This document shows, in pieces, positions 1-7,816 of a DNA stretch of 64,000 nt. Source of the stretch: an uncultured Bacilli bacterium (GTDB taxonomy: Bacteria > Bacillota_I > Bacilli_A > RFN20 > CAG-826). Below the pieces are notes generated by a model. That model was not told the origin of the DNA, ran no database searches, and saw nothing but the letters and a program-made list of their open reading frames with translations. Where the stretch lies: the NCBI GenBank assembly GCA_905236715.1, contig CAJOMQ010000005.1:20433-84432 (forward strand), in the 5' to 3' direction. The translations under genes and the position numbers were made by a program. Position 1 is the stretch's first letter. The number at the start of each line of letters is the position of its first letter.

Positions 1-2
1 CA

Positions 3-698
3 AATATTTGGGGTGGAATGGATGGTTGGATTTGTTTTCCTAAAACAGGATTTACACGTAATTATTGGAATACTGGTAATGCTTTAAACTGGAACGCCGA
101 TATTTGGGCTGTTTATTTCATGTTCTATGGAACAACAATTGACACCATTAATTTTGATATTGGCGATTTATGGACCGCAAATATCGATAGTGATGGTTAT
201 TTGCATAAAGTAAATCACGTTATTGATTGGACTAAAGCCAATGGAACAAATAACATTAATGATACTGGAGATGGTAGCACAGATTTGTTATCTATTACCC
301 GCAATAATGAAAACTTAGTTTCTGGTGCCACATTAGCAAGAGCGGTGGCTGACGTTGATGTTTGCAATACCGCTGCATGTTCTACTTTTTATAACAATAA
401 TCATGAAGCTATTGATGGCTTAGATAGCGATAATAGAGCCTATTTTGATAATGTCCTAGTCTACGACTATGAAAGTGGAGATACCGGGCACACTGGTGGC
501 AAATCGACAGAATATGTTGTTGCCGACAAATGGAATGCTATTATGAATGCTGCTGGTGTAAGTGGTTTTGCAAGTGCTAGGTTAGTGGTTTTTGATAAAA
601 ATAATACTATTTCCATTATTATTCTTAGCGCTGGATTTGCTTTTATCGGCAGTTTAATTGTTTTCCTCTTTATTAGAAGAAAAAGAAAACATCAATAA
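3..698 (+). CDS. Surface protein with C-terminal membrane anchor (5' part outside the window)
   Basis: The reading frame is open from base 3, so the gene begins upstream of the window; an in-frame ATG at 18 is probably internal. The visible C-terminal part (about 231 residues) is rich in Asn, Asp, Tyr and Trp, as in exported carbohydrate-active or adhesive beta-proteins. It ends with a hydrophobic segment (about 20 residues from ISIIILSAGF) followed by RRKRKHQ, which fits a membrane anchor with a positive cytoplasmic tail. No LPXTG motif is visible. Its last 200 residues resemble the end of the next gene: both have a DIGD/DVGD motif, a GK-T-Y sequence and a KWN motif shortly before the anchor. 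The pair is therefore a tandem paralogue set. I do not recognise a catalytic motif, and the function is unknown. Confidence 0.7.
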   Translation, partial: NIWGGMDGWICFPKTGFTRNYWNTGNALNWNADIWAVYFMFYGTTIDTINFDIGDLWTANIDSDGYLHKVNHVIDWTKANGTNNINDTGDGSTDLLSITRNNENLVSGATLARAVADVDVCNTAACSTFYNNNHEAIDGLDSDNRAYFDNVLVYDYESGDTGHTGGKSTEYVVADKWNAIMNAAGVSGFASARLVVFDKNNTISIIILSAGFAFIGSLIVFLFIRRKRKHQ

Positions 699-710
699 TG
701 CTTAAAAATG

Positions 711-737
711 GGCGATTTAAAATCGCCTTTTGTTTTT
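711..737 (+). terminator. Intrinsic terminator abutting the next start codon
   Basis: A 7-bp perfect stem (GGCGATT 711-717 and AATCGCC 721-727) with a 3-nt loop is followed by the T-rich run 728-737. The next gene's likely ATG at 738 follows the T tract directly. Confidence 0.75.
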
Positions 738-2885
738 ATGAAAATAAATAAAACCCCAATTCTTTTGATATCAATGTTATCTCTCTTCATGGTTCCTTCT
801 TCTTTGGATGGAGATTTTAAAATTGCTGAAGCAGGAACAGCATCGGCCGATATACTTTTTTCTCACGGCACGATTGGAGTGGATAAATATTACAATTATT
901 GTCCATCTATTATGCAAGAAGAAGATGGAACAAGACATATTTATTATTGCACCAATAAAGTGGCGGGCAATGTTACGGATTACATTGGATATCGAAAAGG
1001 TGTTTTACAAAACGGTTCTTATACATGGAGCGAAGAAACAATCGTATTATCACCATCATCTAGTGGTTGGGATTCACGACATAATTGCGATCCGAGTGTT
1101 ATTAAAGGAGTTTTTAATTACAACAACCATGAATATCATTATTTAATGGCTTATTTAGGGTGTTTAACAAGCGATTCAAGCCACAATGAAGTGGGAATTG
1201 CGGTTAGTGATTACCCACAATCAGGTTGGACTAAAGTTGAATCCATCAATCCCATTTGTCATTTTGTCGGAACTACTGGATATAGCGGCTGGGAATGGGG
1301 ATATGGACAACCAAGTATCATCTCTGTTGATAAATTAGGCCAAATTTTATTGACTTATACCACGGGTGAAAGAGATGGAACTTATGTTCGTGTGGAAAAA
1401 TGGGATTTTTCTAATTTAAATGCACCGATCAAATTAGCGGAAAATGCACATCTGTTTGTTAATGGATTAACTGATATTAATAAATCCGCCGATTACGTTT
1501 TAAACAATGTGGATTTTGCCTATGATGAAGCAAGTGGAAGAATTTATGGAATTCGTGATAGTCACCCCAATTCCTCTAATAATCCAGAAGTAGCTACTGA
1601 AATACAATTAATTTCTTTAAGCAAGAATTTATCCGATTCTTCTGTTGGCGGAAATTTGTTATCAAGTTCTGGTAGTTGGGTCGTAGTGGATAATATTGGC
1701 GTTTCTAAAACGGGTCTAGAAAGAAATCATAATGCTGGCTTAATTAGAGATGAATACGGGCATTTAAATAATCCGTTATCACTTGAAATTATATTGACTG
1801 GTGCTTCCGAGTCATCCACAACTTGGGGTGCTTTATCCACCTATCGCTTATATTCATATCAAGTAGGGATATTCAATAGTGAAAACGACCATTATATTGA
1901 TGTGTCTGCAAATATCACCTATAACTTTACTAATCCAGATCAATTATCAACTTTTAGAATTATGCCTGATAAGGGAGATTTTTCTTCCGGGAATGCCGTT
2001 GCTATAAGAATAAGAAACAACACTGGAGTCGATACTCCAATATGGATGGCTTTTAATTCCACGAGTGATTATCGGTATCGAGTTATAAATAATACTGATT
2101 CAAGTAAGCAATATTACTTATTTTCCAAAAATGGTGAAGTGAATGCTTATGCCTATCGAACATGGGATGGTGATGTCTGGCTTAAACCATATTTTGATGG
2201 CTGGCTAGTTATGAATAAAGATGACCAAATAACTGATCCTTCATATGCTAATCAGGGAACATTTTCTTGGAGTTCTATTTACGCCATATATTTTGGTATA
2301 CAAACTTATTATGACAGCTACGCCAATTATGATGTTGGCGATATTTATATGGTTAACAATTTTGGCACCAGTTTTGTTTTTATTGACCCCGTTTTGCAAG
2401 TTGGTTTAACAACAAATGAAAGAACAACACAAAGATTTATTTTAGATTATATGGGGAGTGGAGCCATCAATATAACTAGAAATAATATTTCTTATATTCC
2501 AGTCGTGGGATTAATTGACAAAATTGAATATGCAGATTCTTGTAGTGCGTCCTACGCCGATGGATATCATAGTTATTCTAAAATCTTGCCATATTATAAC
2601 GCAGTGAAAGATGACGCTGTCTTTATGAATTATTTCAACACATCATACATTTATGATTATTCACCGATTGATACCACTCATTCGCAAGGCAAAAATACAC
2701 TATATTTAGCTTCTTACAAATGGAATCTAATAATTGAAAGACATACAAATAAAACATATGGGAGTAATCACTTGTTACCAATCAGCGAAAATTCCTTTGT
2801 TACAGGTTTAATTATTTTGAATATATCATTTGGTTTGTTTGCGTTTTTGATAATAATAAAAACAAGGAAGAAAAAACATGGCTAA
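738..2885 (+). CDS. Secreted, membrane-anchored beta-propeller-like surface protein
   Basis: A product of 715 residues from the ATG at 738. That start is preferred over 708 because 708 lies in the terminator hairpin, and because MKINKTPILLISMLSLF gives a positive-then-hydrophobic signal peptide. Residues of about 40-400 contain repeated short motifs (Y-CPSI, CDPSVI, GQPSII, with IYGIRDSHP later) separated like blades. This resembles five-bladed beta-propeller glycosidase-type folds such as GH43-like proteins, but I cannot identify catalytic residues. The C-terminal 200 residues match the preceding gene. The protein ends in one transmembrane segment plus KTRKKKHG. It overlaps the following nucleoside hydrolase by 8 nt, so they are probably co-transcribed. 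A role in extracellular glycan binding or degradation is inference. No clear Shine-Dalgarno site precedes 738. Confidence 0.7.
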   Translation: MKINKTPILLISMLSLFMVPSSLDGDFKIAEAGTASADILFSHGTIGVDKYYNYCPSIMQEEDGTRHIYYCTNKVAGNVTDYIGYRKGVLQNGSYTWSEETIVLSPSSSGWDSRHNCDPSVIKGVFNYNNHEYHYLMAYLGCLTSDSSHNEVGIAVSDYPQSGWTKVESINPICHFVGTTGYSGWEWGYGQPSIISVDKLGQILLTYTTGERDGTYVRVEKWDFSNLNAPIKLAENAHLFVNGLTDINKSADYVLNNVDFAYDEASGRIYGIRDSHPNSSNNPEVATEIQLISLSKNLSDSSVGGNLLSSSGSWVVVDNIGVSKTGLERNHNAGLIRDEYGHLNNPLSLEIILTGASESSTTWGALSTYRLYSYQVGIFNSENDHYIDVSANITYNFTNPDQLSTFRIMPDKGDFSSGNAVAIRIRNNTGVDTPIWMAFNSTSDYRYRVINNTDSSKQYYLFSKNGEVNAYAYRTWDGDVWLKPYFDGWLVMNKDDQITDPSYANQGTFSWSSIYAIYFGIQTYYDSYANYDVGDIYMVNNFGTSFVFIDPVLQVGLTTNERTTQRFILDYMGSGAINITRNNISYIPVVGLIDKIEYADSCSASYADGYHSYSKILPYYNAVKDDAVFMNYFNTSYIYDYSPIDTTHSQGKNTLYLASYKWNLIIERHTNKTYGSNHLLPISENSFVTGLIILNISFGLFAFLIIIKTRKKKHG

Positions 2886-3804
2886 AGATAAAATGAAAGT
2901 AATATTGGATACAGATATTGGTGATGATATCGATGATGCATTTGCTTTGGCATATTTATTAAGCTCACCAGAAATAGAATTATTGGGTGTTACCACGGTC
3001 TTTCGTAACAGCGCTCAAAGAGCGAGAATGGCAAAATATTTGATAAAAACTTTTGATAAAGATATTCCTGTTCACGCTGGCATTGATAATCCCATTAAAC
3101 AAAATCCTGAAGATTTATTATCAATGGAAGTTAAATCCAAAATTAAATATGACAAAAACGGAAAATACTGCATTCCTCAATATGAAGAAATTTATGACAA
3201 GGAAGAATATGAAGGCGATGATGCGGTAGATTTCATTATTTCAGAAATTGAAAAATACCCTAATCAAGTTATTTTATGTGTCATTGGGCCAGAGACCAAT
3301 ATAGCTGCTGTCATCAATAAAAGGCCAGATTTAATTCCTTTAATCAAGGAAATTAGAATCATGGGTGGCGCAATTGGTGACACTATTAATTATCCAGAAT
3401 GGAATATTGTCTGTGATCCGGAAAGCGCAAAAATTGTTTATAAAAGTGGTGTAAAAATATACGCCACTGGTTGTAACGTTACTTTACAGTGCCCACTTTC
3501 TGATGAGAACATCGCCTTATTAAAGTCAATTGAGTCAAATAAATTATCGGTGTTAGTAAATATGATGAATAAATGGCTAGAACATTATTCTTTTACTAGG
3601 CCCGTTCTTCATGATCCATTAGCAGTTTCTACTTTAATTGAAGATTTTGTTGTTTTTAAAAAGAAAAAAATGAAAGTTATTATCGATGGCGAAAAACGCG
3701 GTTGGACTATTCCTAGCGAAGATGGAAAAGAATGCTTTGTCGGTGTTTCGCTTAATCATAACTTAGATTTCATTTCCCATATCAAAGAGCGAATTTTTAA
3801 ATAA
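2878..3804 (+). CDS. Inosine-uridine nucleoside N-ribohydrolase family protein
   Basis: Hydrolyses the N-glycosidic bond of ribonucleosides to free base plus ribose; probably cytoplasmic, as no signal peptide is seen. The calcium-binding signature DTDIGDDIDDAFAL lies at about residues 11-24, with a further conserved MGGAI segment, a WN-CDPE-A motif and a late HDP motif (VLHDPLAV) that completes the metal/ribose site. At 308 residues it has the normal family length. The ATG at 2878 has a good AAGGAAG site about 7 nt upstream and overlaps the preceding surface-protein gene. A second in-frame Met at residue 6 is possible. Substrate (purine or pyrimidine nucleoside) cannot be decided from sequence. 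Coupling with surface proteins suggests salvage of imported nucleosides, which is inference. Confidence 0.88.
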   Translation: MAKDKMKVILDTDIGDDIDDAFALAYLLSSPEIELLGVTTVFRNSAQRARMAKYLIKTFDKDIPVHAGIDNPIKQNPEDLLSMEVKSKIKYDKNGKYCIPQYEEIYDKEEYEGDDAVDFIISEIEKYPNQVILCVIGPETNIAAVINKRPDLIPLIKEIRIMGGAIGDTINYPEWNIVCDPESAKIVYKSGVKIYATGCNVTLQCPLSDENIALLKSIESNKLSVLVNMMNKWLEHYSFTRPVLHDPLAVSTLIEDFVVFKKKKMKVIIDGEKRGWTIPSEDGKECFVGVSLNHNLDFISHIKERIFK

Positions 3805-3820
3805 ATATTTTTCATAAAAT

Positions 3821-3878
3821 CAATTCCTATTTCATGATTAGATTTACCTAATTTTCATTTATAATGAAAATGGAATTG
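3821..3878. repeat. 58-bp imperfect inverted repeat
   Basis: The arms 3821-3835 and 3864-3878 match at 13 of 15 positions as reverse complements. An inner pair, ATTTTCAT 3851-3858 and ATGAAAAT 3864-3871, shares the right arm. It lies between the nucleoside hydrolase stop and the XRE-like gene promoter. No T tract follows directly, so it is not a standard terminator; it could be a terminator remnant, operator cluster or small element end. Confidence 0.5.
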
Positions 3879-3900
3879 TATTAAAAATGTAATTTTAAAC

Positions 3901-3945
3901 TTGATTAAGTAACCAAATTGGTTATAATATAAAAAAGGTAACCAA
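3901..3945 (+). promoter_or_regulatory. Promoter with palindromic operator for the XRE-like gene
   Basis: A -35 TTGATT (3901-3906), a 16-bp spacer and a perfect -10 TATAAT (3923-3928). A 15-bp perfect palindrome, TAACCAA-A-TTGGTTA (3910-3924), overlaps the spacer and -10. A second TAACCAA half-site is at 3939-3945. This is the classic layout of an autoregulated XRE/Cro-type repressor operator. Confidence 0.7.
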
Positions 3946-3956
3946 TCTGGATATAT

Positions 3957-4337
3957 ATGAAAAATATTCGCGAATTAAGAAAAAGCACACAGTTGACACA
4001 AAACATTCCTCTATCAACCTTAAGAAAGTGGGAACAAGGAGAAACTTGTCCGTCTTATTATTTGGTGAAACTTATTGAGCAATCTCTCCCAGTCTCCAAT
4101 AATGAATTAAAAAAGATCGTCAGTCGAAGCAATAAAATATTTTATATCGATGTTACTCATAAACGAGTGAGTGATTCCCTTGGTAATTGGATTTCTTTTA
4201 ATGAAGATTATGAGGATATTATTGAATCTAATGCCGGAATCTATTTAGAAAAACTTTTTAATGGATTTTATGAATTGGTACATGATTTTGATAAAGATTT
4301 ATATTTTGATAAAAAAGAAAAAGTCATTTGGGGATGA
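3957..4337 (+). CDS. XRE-like regulator with a shortened helix-turn-helix
   Basis: A 126-residue protein. Residues 1-46 resemble the small regulators in which a first helix (LRKxTxLTQ) leads to IPLSTLRKWEQG and a C-x-SYYLVKLIE segment. Compared with the usual family pattern, about 7 residues that normally separate LTQ from the IPLSTL recognition helix are missing, because LTQ runs directly into NIPLSTL. DNA binding may therefore be impaired or altered. Residues 60-126 form an acidic, aromatic-rich domain of unknown role. The gene follows a strong promoter with a palindromic operator, consistent with autoregulation. It ends in TGA. The next gene (4421) might be a functional partner. I cannot name its target. 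Confidence 0.65.
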   Translation: MKNIRELRKSTQLTQNIPLSTLRKWEQGETCPSYYLVKLIEQSLPVSNNELKKIVSRSNKIFYIDVTHKRVSDSLGNWISFNEDYEDIIESNAGIYLEKLFNGFYELVHDFDKDLYFDKKEKVIWG

Positions 4338-4420
4338 TTTTAAGTATCTCTGACAAAGAGAATCATTATTAATGCATAAAAATAAAATAGTGTGTCTTAC
4401 ACATTCCCCCAAATGGAGAC

Positions 4421-4636
4421 ATGCCTTTAGAAGAAAAAACGCTTAACCATGTGAATGATCCTCTGATTATTGATTTAGATCATATCCACCCAGATTTTTC
4501 TATTTACCGCAAAGATATTGATGAAGAGCAGAAGCGATATGACATTATCGAGCGGTTATTTTATAAAAAATTTGAAGCACTGAAGAAATTTCAAAAAAAA
4601 CGAAGAACTTTCAATAATAAAACCCCTTTGCTTTAA
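4421..4636 (+). CDS. Small charged hypothetical protein
   Basis: A 71-residue acidic-then-basic protein with no recognised family. The ATG has a GGAGA site 2 nt upstream, closer than usual. The last codons run into a terminator hairpin. The N-terminal half is acidic (IIDLDHIHPDF, then DIDEEQKRYD); the C-terminal half is predicted helical and lysine-rich (KKFEALKKFQKKRR). Its position 84 nt downstream of the XRE-like regulator makes a two-gene module possible, but no toxin or antitoxin family can be assigned. It could also be a chance reading frame. Confidence 0.45.
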   Translation: MPLEEKTLNHVNDPLIIDLDHIHPDFSIYRKDIDEEQKRYDIIERLFYKKFEALKKFQKKRRTFNNKTPLL

Positions 4637-4660
4637 TAGCAGAAGGGGTTCTGTTTTATT
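4619..4660. terminator. Bidirectional intrinsic terminator
   Basis: The stem AACCCCT (4621-4627) pairs with AGGGGTT (4644-4650), with extra TGCT/AGCA pairing inside. T-rich runs lie on both sides. It separates the rightward small gene from leftward nagB. Confidence 0.75.
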
Positions 4661-4674
4661 TAATGGTATTTTTA

Positions 4675-5403
4675 TTATTTATTTCCCACTAAAGAGTAAG
4701 CATCTTCATCGACATAAATTGTGCAATCAGGATGCTTTTGCAATATGGAACAAGGCATTGATTCAGTGATTGGTCCTTTAATCAAACCATAAACCGCTTG
4801 TGCTTTATTTTTGCCTGTCGCAATTAAAACAATCTTTTTGGCATTCATGATGGATTTTAAACCCATAGTGACCGCGCGTGTTGGCACTTCACTGATGTCA
4901 TTAAATAAACGTGAATTATCTTTAATTGTTTGCGCAGTTAATTCCGTTTCATGAGTTAAAGAATCAAACGGAGTATTGGGTTCATTAAACGCAATATGAC
5001 CATCGCTACCGATACCGAGTATTTGAATATCAATACCACCGGCTTTAGCAATCATATCATCATATTCATGCATAAATTTTTGATAATCACCCACACCTAA
5101 TAAGACATTGGTGTTAGCTTTATCAATATCGATATGATTGAATAAATTTTCATTCATGAAATAGCGGTATGATTGGTTATGAGTACCATCTAAACCGACA
5201 TATTCATCAAGATTAAAAGTGGTGACATTTTTAAATGACACTCTTCCTTCTTTATTAGCTTTAATTAAATCAGCGTAAACCTGTAGTGGTGATGTACCTG
5301 TGGCTAAGCCAATAACCGGTTTTTCTTTTTCGTTAATCACTTTAATAAAATCTTCAGCGATTAAGGCTGATATTTCTTTTTCGTTTCCAACGACAATTTT
5401 CAT
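4675..5403 (-). CDS. nagB: Glucosamine-6-phosphate deaminase
   Basis: Converts glucosamine-6-phosphate to fructose-6-phosphate and ammonia in the cytoplasm. A 242-residue protein from the ATG at 5403, chosen because AGGAGAC lies 7 nt upstream and the homology starts at MKIVVGN. Visible family motifs are ATGTSPLQVY (substrate phosphate site), the catalytic-region FNLDEYVGL, NQSYRYFM, GIGSDGHIAFNEP and the later PTRAVTMGL. The length matches the shorter Gram-positive type rather than the longer E. coli enzyme. It is the last gene of the glmM-fusion operon and feeds amino-sugar carbon into glycolysis; run in reverse with high ammonia it could supply glucosamine-6-phosphate. It is probably regulated with the operon from the promoter at about 7770. 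Confidence 0.95.
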   Translation of the reverse strand: MKIVVGNEKEISALIAEDFIKVINEKEKPVIGLATGTSPLQVYADLIKANKEGRVSFKNVTTFNLDEYVGLDGTHNQSYRYFMNENLFNHIDIDKANTNVLLGVGDYQKFMHEYDDMIAKAGGIDIQILGIGSDGHIAFNEPNTPFDSLTHETELTAQTIKDNSRLFNDISEVPTRAVTMGLKSIMNAKKIVLIATGKNKAQAVYGLIKGPITESMPCSILQKHPDCTIYVDEDAYSLVGNK

Positions 5404-5419
5404 AATCTTTGTCTCCTGT

Positions 5420-6082
5420 TTATTTTCTTTCCACAAATTCTTTGGTGGCTTTGATAATGACGTTTTCTGGATAAACCCCTCGTCCCATCGTTAACGGGTA
5501 CATTTGACTATTTTTACCCACGATAGTGCCGGGATTTAAAACAGAACCACATCCTATATCAGCGTGATCTCCTAATATCGCTCCGATTTTTCTTATTCCG
5601 GTAGCAATATCTGTTTCTCCATGGATGACAACGGGTTGACCATCACTTTTTAAATTAGAACAGATGGAACCCGCACCCATATGGGCATAGTTGCCTAGTA
5701 CGCTGTCACCTACATAATTATAATGCGGAACTTGTACATGTTTTAATAATAATGCATTTTTTAATTCAGATGAATTACCAATAACGCATTCATCACCAAT
5801 AAGGACAGAACCACGAATATAGGCTCCTGGTCTAATTTCTACCTTATGACCAATAATCGTTGGACCAACAATAGTGGCGGTTTCAGCAATTTTTACGTCC
5901 TCTCCCACTAAGACATCATCTTTGATTTTGTGATAGCCAGGAAGACCTTCTTTAATAATTTTTTGGATATATTCTTTTAAAAGAGGTAATAATTCCCAAG
6001 GATATTCTTTGTCAAACAAGAAATCATCAATATGTGAAATTTCACTAGGAGAAAATAAATCTTTTGTTTTCATCTTATTCAC
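5420..6082 (-). CDS. Left-handed beta-helix sugar-phosphate acyltransferase-like protein (GlmU C-terminal-like)
   Basis: A 220-residue protein made largely of hexapeptide repeats (for example IVGPTIIGHKVEIRPGAYIRG and VIGNSSELKN), the left-handed beta-helix fold. PHYNYVGDSVLGNYAHMGAG is typical of stand-alone proteins often annotated as UDP-GlcNAc pyrophosphorylase. No nucleotidyltransferase domain (GxGTRM) is present, so N-acetylation of glucosamine-1-phosphate is more plausible than uridylyl transfer. The start is taken as GTG 6082: it lies 8 nt after an AAAGGAGG site and overlaps the glmM stop, giving translational coupling. The ATG at 6073 is the alternative. Its place between a phosphoglucosamine mutase and nagB supports action on GlcN-1-P, which is inference. 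Confidence 0.8.
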   Translation of the reverse strand: MNKMKTKDLFSPSEISHIDDFLFDKEYPWELLPLLKEYIQKIIKEGLPGYHKIKDDVLVGEDVKIAETATIVGPTIIGHKVEIRPGAYIRGSVLIGDECVIGNSSELKNALLLKHVQVPHYNYVGDSVLGNYAHMGAGSICSNLKSDGQPVVIHGETDIATGIRKIGAILGDHADIGCGSVLNPGTIVGKNSQMYPLTMGRGVYPENVIIKATKEFVERK

Positions 6083-7703
6083 CGAGATATCCTCCTTTTT
6101 TGATGAGATTAAAAATATCATCGATATAATTGAGACATAGTTGTTCATCATCCGCTTCAACCATAATACGGATAACTGGTTCGGTGCCTGATTCACGTAA
6201 TAAAATTCTTCCTTTGTTGGTCAATTCTTCATTAATCTTGGCTACTTTTTGTTGAATTAATGGATTATTAGCCACCATCTTCTTATCAATAACACGGACG
6301 TTTTTTAAATATTGTGGATATAATTTGACTGGTTCCGCTAATTTGGAAAGTGATGATTTTTTATCAATCATTTCTTCGGTAATTTTAATCGCGGTCAAAA
6401 TGCCGTCACCTGTTGTGGCGTATTTACGAATGATGATATGACCAGATTGTTCTCCACCTAGCCAATAATTATTTTTCATCATTTCTTCGTAGACAAAGCG
6501 GTCACCAACTTTTGTTTGTACATTATTAATACCAGCTTCTTTTAGCGCTTTGGTTAAACCGGAATTAGACATAATAGTGGAAACGACAGTGTTATTATGT
6601 AAATAACCATTTCTCTTACTTCTCTGCGCTAAAATATACATGATTTTATCGCCATCGACAATTTCACCGTTTTCATCAACCGCTAAACATCTATCGCAAT
6701 CACCATCAAAAGCAAAACCCACATCAAGGTGATTTTCTTTCACTAATTGCTGCAATTTTTCGATATGGGTGGATCCGATTCCTTTATTAACATTCAAGCC
6801 ATTGGGTTCATCACCAATAACCATTAAATTAGCCCCTAATGCTGAAAAGACATTGCGGGCAATCATCCATGCCGCTCCATTAGCACAATCAAGGCCGATT
6901 CTTAAATCTCTAAAGGAAGTCGCGGAAGTGGAAATAAGATAACCTGTATAACGATTTCTTCCTCCTACATGGTCAACCACATAGCCGATGTTTTCTCTTG
7001 TGGCATAAGGAAGGTCGCCTTCTAGACCTAATTCTTCCATTTTTCCATCGATATAAAATTCAATGAGATGTGTAACATCATCATCAAGTTTTTCGCCACG
7101 TTCGTTTAAAATTTTAATCCCGTTATCATAAAAGACATTATGACTTGCGGTAATCATCACACCACAATCAAAACCTTCGGTTCTGGTGACATAAGAGACA
7201 CTAGGAGTGGTGGTAACATGCAAAATATAAGCATCCGCACCAGAAGCGGTGATGCCAGCGCATAAAGCGTATTCATACATATAAGAACTGCGTCTAGTAT
7301 CTTTACCAATAACAATACGCGCATGTTCGCCCTTTTTGTGTTTACCGATAAATGGAACTTGTGAATAATACCAGCCCAAAAATCTTCCCACTTGATAAGC
7401 GTGATAAGCGGTGAGGTTTTTATTTGATTCACCACGGAAACCATCAGTGCCAAAATATTTATTTTTCATAGGCGCTTTTATCTCACTTTTACGTACATTT
7501 AATTGACAATTATCATCTAATAGTTGATCTACAGATACATGAAATAATTGACTTAATTCAACAAGTTTATCCACTTTGGGATTAGCTTCGCCTTTTTCCC
7601 ATTTTGAGACCGATTGACGGGAAACTGAAATGTGACTGGCTAATTGTTCTTGTGACATATTGGCCGTCACTCGTAAATGTGTAATTTTTTCTGCTAATGT
7701 CAT
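6075..7703 (-). CDS. glmM: XRE DNA-binding domain fused to phosphoglucosamine mutase
   Basis: A 542-residue fusion. Residues 1-64 are a complete XRE-type helix-turn-helix (SQEQLASHISVSRQSVSKWEKG at 17-38), followed by a roughly 14-residue linker. From residue 79 comes a full-length hexose-phosphate mutase that interconverts glucosamine-6-phosphate and glucosamine-1-phosphate. All key motifs are intact: FGTDGFRG (84-91), phosphoserine loop TASHN (185-189, with Val instead of the usual Pro after Asn), metal loop DGDCDR (333-338), sugar loop GGEQSG (416-421) and phosphate-binding RESGTEP (503-509). The ATG at 7703 has GGAGG 6 nt upstream. An internal ATG at 7469 (residue 79) has no good ribosome-binding site, so translation of the fusion is expected. 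It heads the operon with nagB; it may act as a metabolite-sensing or moonlighting repressor. Confidence 0.92.
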   Translation of the reverse strand: MTLAEKITHLRVTANMSQEQLASHISVSRQSVSKWEKGEANPKVDKLVELSQLFHVSVDQLLDDNCQLNVRKSEIKAPMKNKYFGTDGFRGESNKNLTAYHAYQVGRFLGWYYSQVPFIGKHKKGEHARIVIGKDTRRSSYMYEYALCAGITASGADAYILHVTTTPSVSYVTRTEGFDCGVMITASHNVFYDNGIKILNERGEKLDDDVTHLIEFYIDGKMEELGLEGDLPYATRENIGYVVDHVGGRNRYTGYLISTSATSFRDLRIGLDCANGAAWMIARNVFSALGANLMVIGDEPNGLNVNKGIGSTHIEKLQQLVKENHLDVGFAFDGDCDRCLAVDENGEIVDGDKIMYILAQRSKRNGYLHNNTVVSTIMSNSGLTKALKEAGINNVQTKVGDRFVYEEMMKNNYWLGGEQSGHIIIRKYATTGDGILTAIKITEEMIDKKSSLSKLAEPVKLYPQYLKNVRVIDKKMVANNPLIQQKVAKINEELTNKGRILLRESGTEPVIRIMVEADDEQLCLNYIDDIFNLIKKGGYLGE

Positions 7704-7747
7704 ATGAAACCTCCGCAACTGCTGGGTGCTTTATATATCTGAAATCT

Positions 7748-7816
7748 ATTATATGGAGGTAAAATAGACCATACAACGCAATTTTAGTGAATCTATCAAT
7801 GTTAAAATTAGTTGCG
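7748..7816 (-). promoter_or_regulatory. Promoter and candidate operator of the XRE-glmM operon
   Basis: On the minus strand: -35 TTGTAT (7776-7771), a 17-bp spacer and a perfect -10 TATAAT (7753-7748). An imperfect inverted repeat overlaps the -35: CAACGCAATTTTA (7774-7786) against TAAAATTAGTTGCG (7803-7816), with a 7-bp perfect core. This is the place where the XRE domain of the fused enzyme might bind; that is inference. Confidence 0.5.

Noticed and set aside
3957..4337. TGA as tryptophan (mycoplasma code 4)
   Set aside because: TGA ends this gene and several others (19334, 47609, 62715), and conserved tryptophans are coded by TGG.
7157..7453. Minus-strand open frame inside the XRE-GlmM gene in another frame
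   Set aside because: It overlaps the strongly conserved mutase domain and has no independent start signal.
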